From contig DBRW01000015.1 of NCBI GenBank assembly GCA_002306075.1, forward strand, positions 1,084 to 24,314: DNA of 23,231 bases. Reading direction: 5' to 3'. The stretch is from Synergistaceae bacterium UBA1358. GTDB lineage: Bacteria; Synergistota; Synergistia; Synergistales; Synergistaceae. Position 1 is the stretch's first letter. Each line of letters starts with the position of its first letter. Below are positions 22,681 through 23,231 of the stretch, in pieces. Both the position numbers and the translations under genes were made by a program. The notes beneath the pieces were generated by a model that did no database searches, was not told where the DNA came from, and saw only the letters and a list, made by a program, of their open reading frames with translations.

Positions 22681-22752
22681 AATGATACTGCCGTCCGGCT
22701 AATTTAATCTATTTCTGTCCTTATGTCCAATAGGAAAACGGTAATGATACTG
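22681..22752. repeat. direct repeat AATGATACTG between madB and madL
   Basis: AATGATACTG occurs at 22681-22690 and 22743-22752, 62 bases apart, in the 141-base gap between the decarboxylase subunit gene and madL. The first copy lies in the loop of an imperfect GC hairpin (GGGCGGC with GCCGTCC, 22672-22696). No good T run follows, so it is not a clear terminator. It could be a processing or regulator site; chance is possible. Confidence 0.3.
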
Positions 22753-22781
22753 GCCCTAATTTGCTTTTAATGGCATTACGT

Positions 22782-23231
22782 TTATCCTCCCAAATATGCC
22801 AAAAGTACACCCCCGGCCAGAACTGATCCAATCTGGCCTGCAACGTTGGCTCCTATGGCATGCATCAGGAGGAAGTTTGACGGGTCGGCTTTCTGACCCA
22901 TTTTCTGTATTGTCCTTGCGGACATTGGGAAGGCAGAGATTCCTGCTGCCCCAATCATTGGGTTTATTTTTTTGTCTTTTGGCAAGAAGAGATTCACTAA
23001 TTTTGCGGTAAAAACTCCCCCGACTGTGTCAAGAACAAACGCGACGAGTCCCATACCTATAATTGCCAGCGTGCTGATATTGACAAACTTTTCAGCAGTC
23101 ATCGTTGCCGAGATAGAGAAGCCAAGTAGTATTGTCACAATATTGGCCAACTCGTTCTGTGCTGCCTGAGACAATCTTTCAGTTACACCACTGACACGAA
23201 GAAGATTCCCAAACATCAAAAAACCAAGTAA
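22782..23231 (-). CDS. Na+-translocating decarboxylase beta subunit, C-terminal part (5' end outside window)
   Basis: The frame is open to the right edge, with LLGFLMFGNLLRVSGVTERL as its first visible residues, so the gene continues beyond the window and about 149 C-terminal residues are seen. Segments TILLGFSISATMTAEKF, VAFVLDTVGGVFTAKL, NPMIGAAGISAFPMSARTIQ and DPSNFLLMHAIGANVAGQIG are those of the membrane subunit of biotin-dependent sodium-pump decarboxylases (OadB, MmdB, GcdB, MadB). That subunit couples carboxybiotin decarboxylation to Na+ export. With madL and madM following, MadB of a malonate decarboxylase is most likely, but the oxaloacetate, methylmalonyl-CoA and glutaconyl-CoA versions share this sequence. 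Confidence 0.93.
   Translation of the reverse strand, partial: LLGFLMFGNLLRVSGVTERLSQAAQNELANIVTILLGFSISATMTAEKFVNISTLAIIGMGLVAFVLDTVGGVFTAKLVNLFLPKDKKINPMIGAAGISAFPMSARTIQKMGQKADPSNFLLMHAIGANVAGQIGSVLAGGVLLAYLGG

Noticed and set aside
1..23231. CRISPR array, insertion sequence, prophage or rRNA
   Set aside because: No regularly spaced direct repeats, transposase or integrase motifs, phage genes or rRNA segments were found on either strand.

Overview
The window is about 23 kb of moderate-GC (roughly 50% by eye) bacterial chromosome, densely packed and with no mobile element. The gene content points to a strictly anaerobic, diderm, amino-acid-fermenting bacterium. It has two aryl-CoA ligases of the PaaK type, an [FeFe]-hydrogenase maturation GTPase (HydF) with a TM1266-type ACT protein, a rubredoxin-like protein, the beta subunit of a Na+-translocating decarboxylase, and a MadL/MadM malonate carrier. 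It also has an HisZ plus short-HisG histidine operon. A member of the Synergistota is my best guess. That is inferred from gene content and style only; an anaerobic Firmicute relative is the alternative.

Layout. 1-113: 5' end of a tRNA on the minus strand and its promoter. 114-3305 (minus): two paralogous phenylacetate-CoA-ligase genes. Each has its own sigma70-like promoter, its own ~200-nt leader carrying a small ORF and a conserved hairpin, and its own intrinsic terminator just before the gene. 3306-5207 (minus): hisC, tightly coupled to an upstream HAD phosphatase that may be the missing histidinol-phosphate phosphatase. 5344-10489 (plus): hisZ-hisG-hisB-hisA-hisIE-hisH-hisF, overlapping or nearly touching throughout; hisD is not in the window. 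10556-11627 (plus): tandem paralogues of a flavin-binding split-barrel (NimA/PNPOx-like) protein, closed by a strong bidirectional terminator. 11695-14671 (minus): a CNNM/CorC-type membrane protein with CBS domains and an exported S41 peptidase. 14836-17333 (minus): TM1266-like ACT protein, a solute-binding protein, and hydF, behind a leader with a terminator. 17772-18101 (plus): rubredoxin-like protein. 18176-18751 (minus): flavin-reductase-domain protein. 18951-20147 (plus): cation diffusion facilitator. 20247-23231 (minus): MalY/PatB-like aminotransferase, madM, madL and the C-terminal part of a decarboxylase beta subunit running off the right edge.

How it fits together. The his genes form a divergent pair of units that together encode all the standard histidine steps seen here except HisD. 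The PaaK genes fit activation of aryl acetates made or used in aromatic amino acid fermentation. The decarboxylase subunit plus MadLM suggests Na+-coupled malonate use. The most notable unexplained elements are the two homologous leader RNAs in front of the paaK-like genes. They share a hairpin with compensatory base changes, a ribosome-binding site and ATG, and a terminator, and I do not recognise them as a known riboswitch. Second is a solute-binding protein gene translationally coupled to hydF under an attenuator-like leader.
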